A DNA stretch of 64,000 nt from Kordiimonas sp. SCSIO 12610 (GTDB taxonomy: Bacteria > Pseudomonadota > Alphaproteobacteria > Sphingomonadales > Kordiimonadaceae). The position numbers and the translations under genes are program-made. This document shows positions 62,455 through 64,000 of this stretch, in pieces (the first letter of the stretch is position 1; the number at the start of each line of letters is the position of its first letter). The notes under the pieces are model-generated. The model was not told where the DNA came from. It worked only from the letters and a program-made list of their open reading frames with translations, and did no database searches. The stretch spans positions 940,501 through 1,004,500 of the forward strand of contig NZ_CP073747.1 of the NCBI RefSeq assembly GCF_024398015.1, read 5' to 3'.

Positions 62455-63036
62455 TTAAAGTTGTAATGTTTGACTACGTTCGTGGCGACGAAGCGCGAAG
62501 CCCGTTAGCGCGAAACCAACAATCATCATCAGCCATGTGGCTGGTTCTGGAACGGCACTGGTGAGAGAAATATTGTCAATGTTCAGGCTTGTACCATCGG
62601 GCGTCAGTTCAAACACCAAGGTATCAATAAGATCAGATGTTCCAGTAGTGATAGTAGAGAAAGAAAACCCCGACGCTGGTTGGGGTACAAAACCTGCGAT
62701 ATTAAAGATATTAACACCGTCTAAAAGGCCCATTATTGAAAAAAACGCAGAACCATTATTTGCGGCCAGGTCGAATGAATTGAAAGTAAACGTATTACCA
62801 GTTACGGTTACCGTGCCAGTGTTACCATTACGTATAAATAGGCTCGGCACTGGGTTTCCAAATGCTTGAGCCTCTAAAAATGCACCAGTCGCAGTTATTG
62901 AAAAACCGTCTTCGTTATAAGGTCCACTGAAAGGTGTGCCATTGCTTCCGGTAAGTCCATCAAAGGTTATAACTTCTGCTTTCGAATGAATAGATAGTGT
63001 CAACAGAAGTATAATTGTTGTAGTCAATATTCTCAT
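62455..63036 (-). CDS. PEP-CTERM sorted exoprotein, operon gene 1
   Basis: A 193-residue secreted protein: signal peptide MRILTTTIILLLTLSIHSKA, then FDGLTGSNGTPFSGPYNEDGFSITATG (a beta-sandwich typical of PEP-CTERM proteins), FNSFDLAANNGSAFF, and the sorting signal VPEPATWLMM with a hydrophobic helix and RRHER. AGGGGG precedes the start. First gene of a two-gene operon; the C-terminal signals of both genes are near identical in DNA, suggesting recent duplication or gene conversion. Confidence 0.88.
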   Translation of the reverse strand: MRILTTTIILLLTLSIHSKAEVITFDGLTGSNGTPFSGPYNEDGFSITATGAFLEAQAFGNPVPSLFIRNGNTGTVTVTGNTFTFNSFDLAANNGSAFFSIMGLLDGVNIFNIAGFVPQPASGFSFSTITTGTSDLIDTLVFELTPDGTSLNIDNISLTSAVPEPATWLMMIVGFALTGFALRRHERSQTLQL

Positions 63037-63070
63037 TATTGTGCCCCCTGATAAGCCATTCGGTTAATTT

Positions 63071-63087
63071 ATTAACAAATCGTTAAC
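63071..63087. promoter_or_regulatory. GTTAAC-type motif upstream of PEP-CTERM operon
   Basis: On the minus strand GTTAACGATTTGTTAAT, matching 14 of 17 bases of the motif at 46384-46400. Confidence 0.45.
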
Positions 63088-63189
63088 ACAGTTTCACGGA
63101 CCTGTGAAGTGTATATTACACGTCAACTATAAATTCTGATCTGCCCGAAAACCCATAAAACCCTTTAATTCCAAACACAGGATACCCTT

Positions 63190-63618
63190 ATGACAGCTTT
63201 ATCTGTGGTTCCGCTTCAGGTGGCCGTTTATGATGCGCTTATGGCCGATAGCGATCTTTCGGCGCGTATTACCGGCATTTATGATGAGCCGCCTGCGGGC
63301 GCGCGCATGCCCTATATCGCCTTTGGCGACACGTCGATCACGGTCGCTGACACTAAAACACTGGAGGGCAGCACTGTTGATTTTGATGTGAGTGTCTGGT
63401 CAGGGGATATGGGCCAGATGGAGGCGAAGGAAATCATGGCGCTTGTCGATAGTATCCTTCATACCGCTGACCTCCATATTCAGGGCCAGGACCTTGTGTA
63501 CCTGCGCCTTCAAAACGCGGGGGTGGTGCGCCAGTTCCGGGCTACAGGCAGTCTCTATCGCGGGCGGCTTTCCTACCGTGCCCGATTATTCAACAAAACG
63601 GATACCGTGGCCGGGTAA
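63190..63618 (+). CDS. DUF3168 tail terminator / completion protein
   Basis: A 142-residue protein of the DUF3168 family: LQVAVYDALMADSDLSARITGIYDEPP, PYIAFGDTSITV, TVDFDVSVWSGDMG and RRGRLSYRARLF-like RGRLSYRARLF. In the GTA/HK97 scheme this caps the tail tube. It continues the phage operon interrupted after the head-tail adaptor. Confidence 0.9.
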   Translation: MTALSVVPLQVAVYDALMADSDLSARITGIYDEPPAGARMPYIAFGDTSITVADTKTLEGSTVDFDVSVWSGDMGQMEAKEIMALVDSILHTADLHIQGQDLVYLRLQNAGVVRQFRATGSLYRGRLSYRARLFNKTDTVAG

Positions 63619-63705
63619 CCGTTCTGAACAACCGTTCGGTATTTTCTGTATTTCTTAAACCTTCCCAATTCTTCCCAATCCCTCTAACATTTCCGGAGAT
63701 TTACA

Positions 63706-64000
63706 ATGACAGCACAAGCTGGCAGAGAGCTTTTATTGAAACTTGAAAACAGCGGCAGTTTTGTTGCCGTTGGCGGGTTTAAAAGCAATAGTTTTTCCAT
63801 CAATGACCAAACCATCGAAATTACGAACAAGGCCTCTGGCGGGTTTCGTGAAATTCTGGCGGGCGCGGGTATCCGCACTGTTTCCGCGAGCGGAAGCGGC
63901 GTTTTTGTCGATGACGCAATGTTTGCCGAGGTGAACCAGATGGTCCTGAGTAGCACCCATGGTACCTGGCAGATCATTGTGCCTGATTTCGGCATCTATG
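63706..64000 (+). CDS. Phage major tail protein, cut by window edge
   Basis: 98 residues are visible: MTAQAGRELLLKLENSGSF, VGGFKSNSFSINDQTIEITNKASGGFREILAGAG, IRTVSASGSGVFVDD. These match the TP901-1/GTA gp9-type tail-tube protein. The start follows CCGGAG. The 3' end is beyond base 64000. Confidence 0.9.
   Translation, partial: MTAQAGRELLLKLENSGSFVAVGGFKSNSFSINDQTIEITNKASGGFREILAGAGIRTVSASGSGVFVDDAMFAEVNQMVLSSTHGTWQIIVPDFGIY

Noticed and set aside
1-64000. CRISPR array, tRNA or rRNA genes, integrase
   Set aside because: Looked for on both strands by eye; no regularly spaced repeats, cloverleaf sequences or tyrosine/serine recombinase motifs were recognised in the window.

Overview
The window looks like part of an alphaproteobacterial chromosome of moderate GC. 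Four exosortase-type proteins end in PEPATWLMM, a hydrophobic stretch and a basic tail; there are PAS_5-type proteins and GTA-like HK97 phage head genes. A Kordiimonas-like or sphingomonad-like host is an inference; no rRNA, tRNA or CRISPR array was seen. Layout: 1-23.9 kb is mostly ordinary chromosome, with small envelope and metabolic genes (HD hydrolase, amidohydrolase, alpha/beta hydrolase, three related substrate-binding-like proteins, three PAS_5-like proteins, redoxin, dicarboxylate symporter, DCC protein, TetR with DUF1348, polysaccharide pyruvyl transferase, one PEP-CTERM protein) and one 2.8-kb KAP-type membrane ATPase. From about 24 kb to the right edge lies a prophage, or prophage-derived element, heavily loaded with non-phage genes. 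Its control region (25.0-26.4 kb) has a CI/LexA-like repressor whose S24 domain appears to lack the catalytic serine, with five TTACG-N5-CGTAA operator-like sites in two clusters. A DUF1376 replication protein and a DUF6362 protein follow. Then comes about 13.5 kb of cargo (28.7-42.7 kb): small secreted and membrane proteins, a GH108 endolysin, a LytTR regulator facing an acyltransferase, two methyltransferases, a serine hydrolase island, and a stub resembling NhaA. The late head operon starts at 42.9 kb in canonical GTA/HK97 order: small terminase, large terminase, portal, prohead protease, major capsid, connector, head-tail adaptor, DUF3168 tail terminator, major tail protein (cut by the window edge). 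This conserved order is opened at three gene junctions. A PEP-CTERM gene between imperfect ~105-bp direct repeats sits between portal and protease. About 9.4 kb carrying a protease C-terminal fusion, two secreted/membrane proteins, a secreted ubiquitin-fold-like protein, a 1,667-aa beta-helix/PKD/LamG spike and an acyltransferase sits between protease and capsid. A reverse-strand pair of PEP-CTERM genes sits between adaptor and tail terminator. A protein with seven exact 24-residue repeats follows the capsid gene. The most interesting reading is a virion whose head module carries its own surface-spike and surface-modification genes (spike plus acyltransferase, possibly lysogenic conversion) next to exosortase-sorted host-type proteins. 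Phage genes mostly carry AGGAG-like ribosome sites, while cargo and host genes often carry TTGGGGG, which helps to tell the two layers apart.
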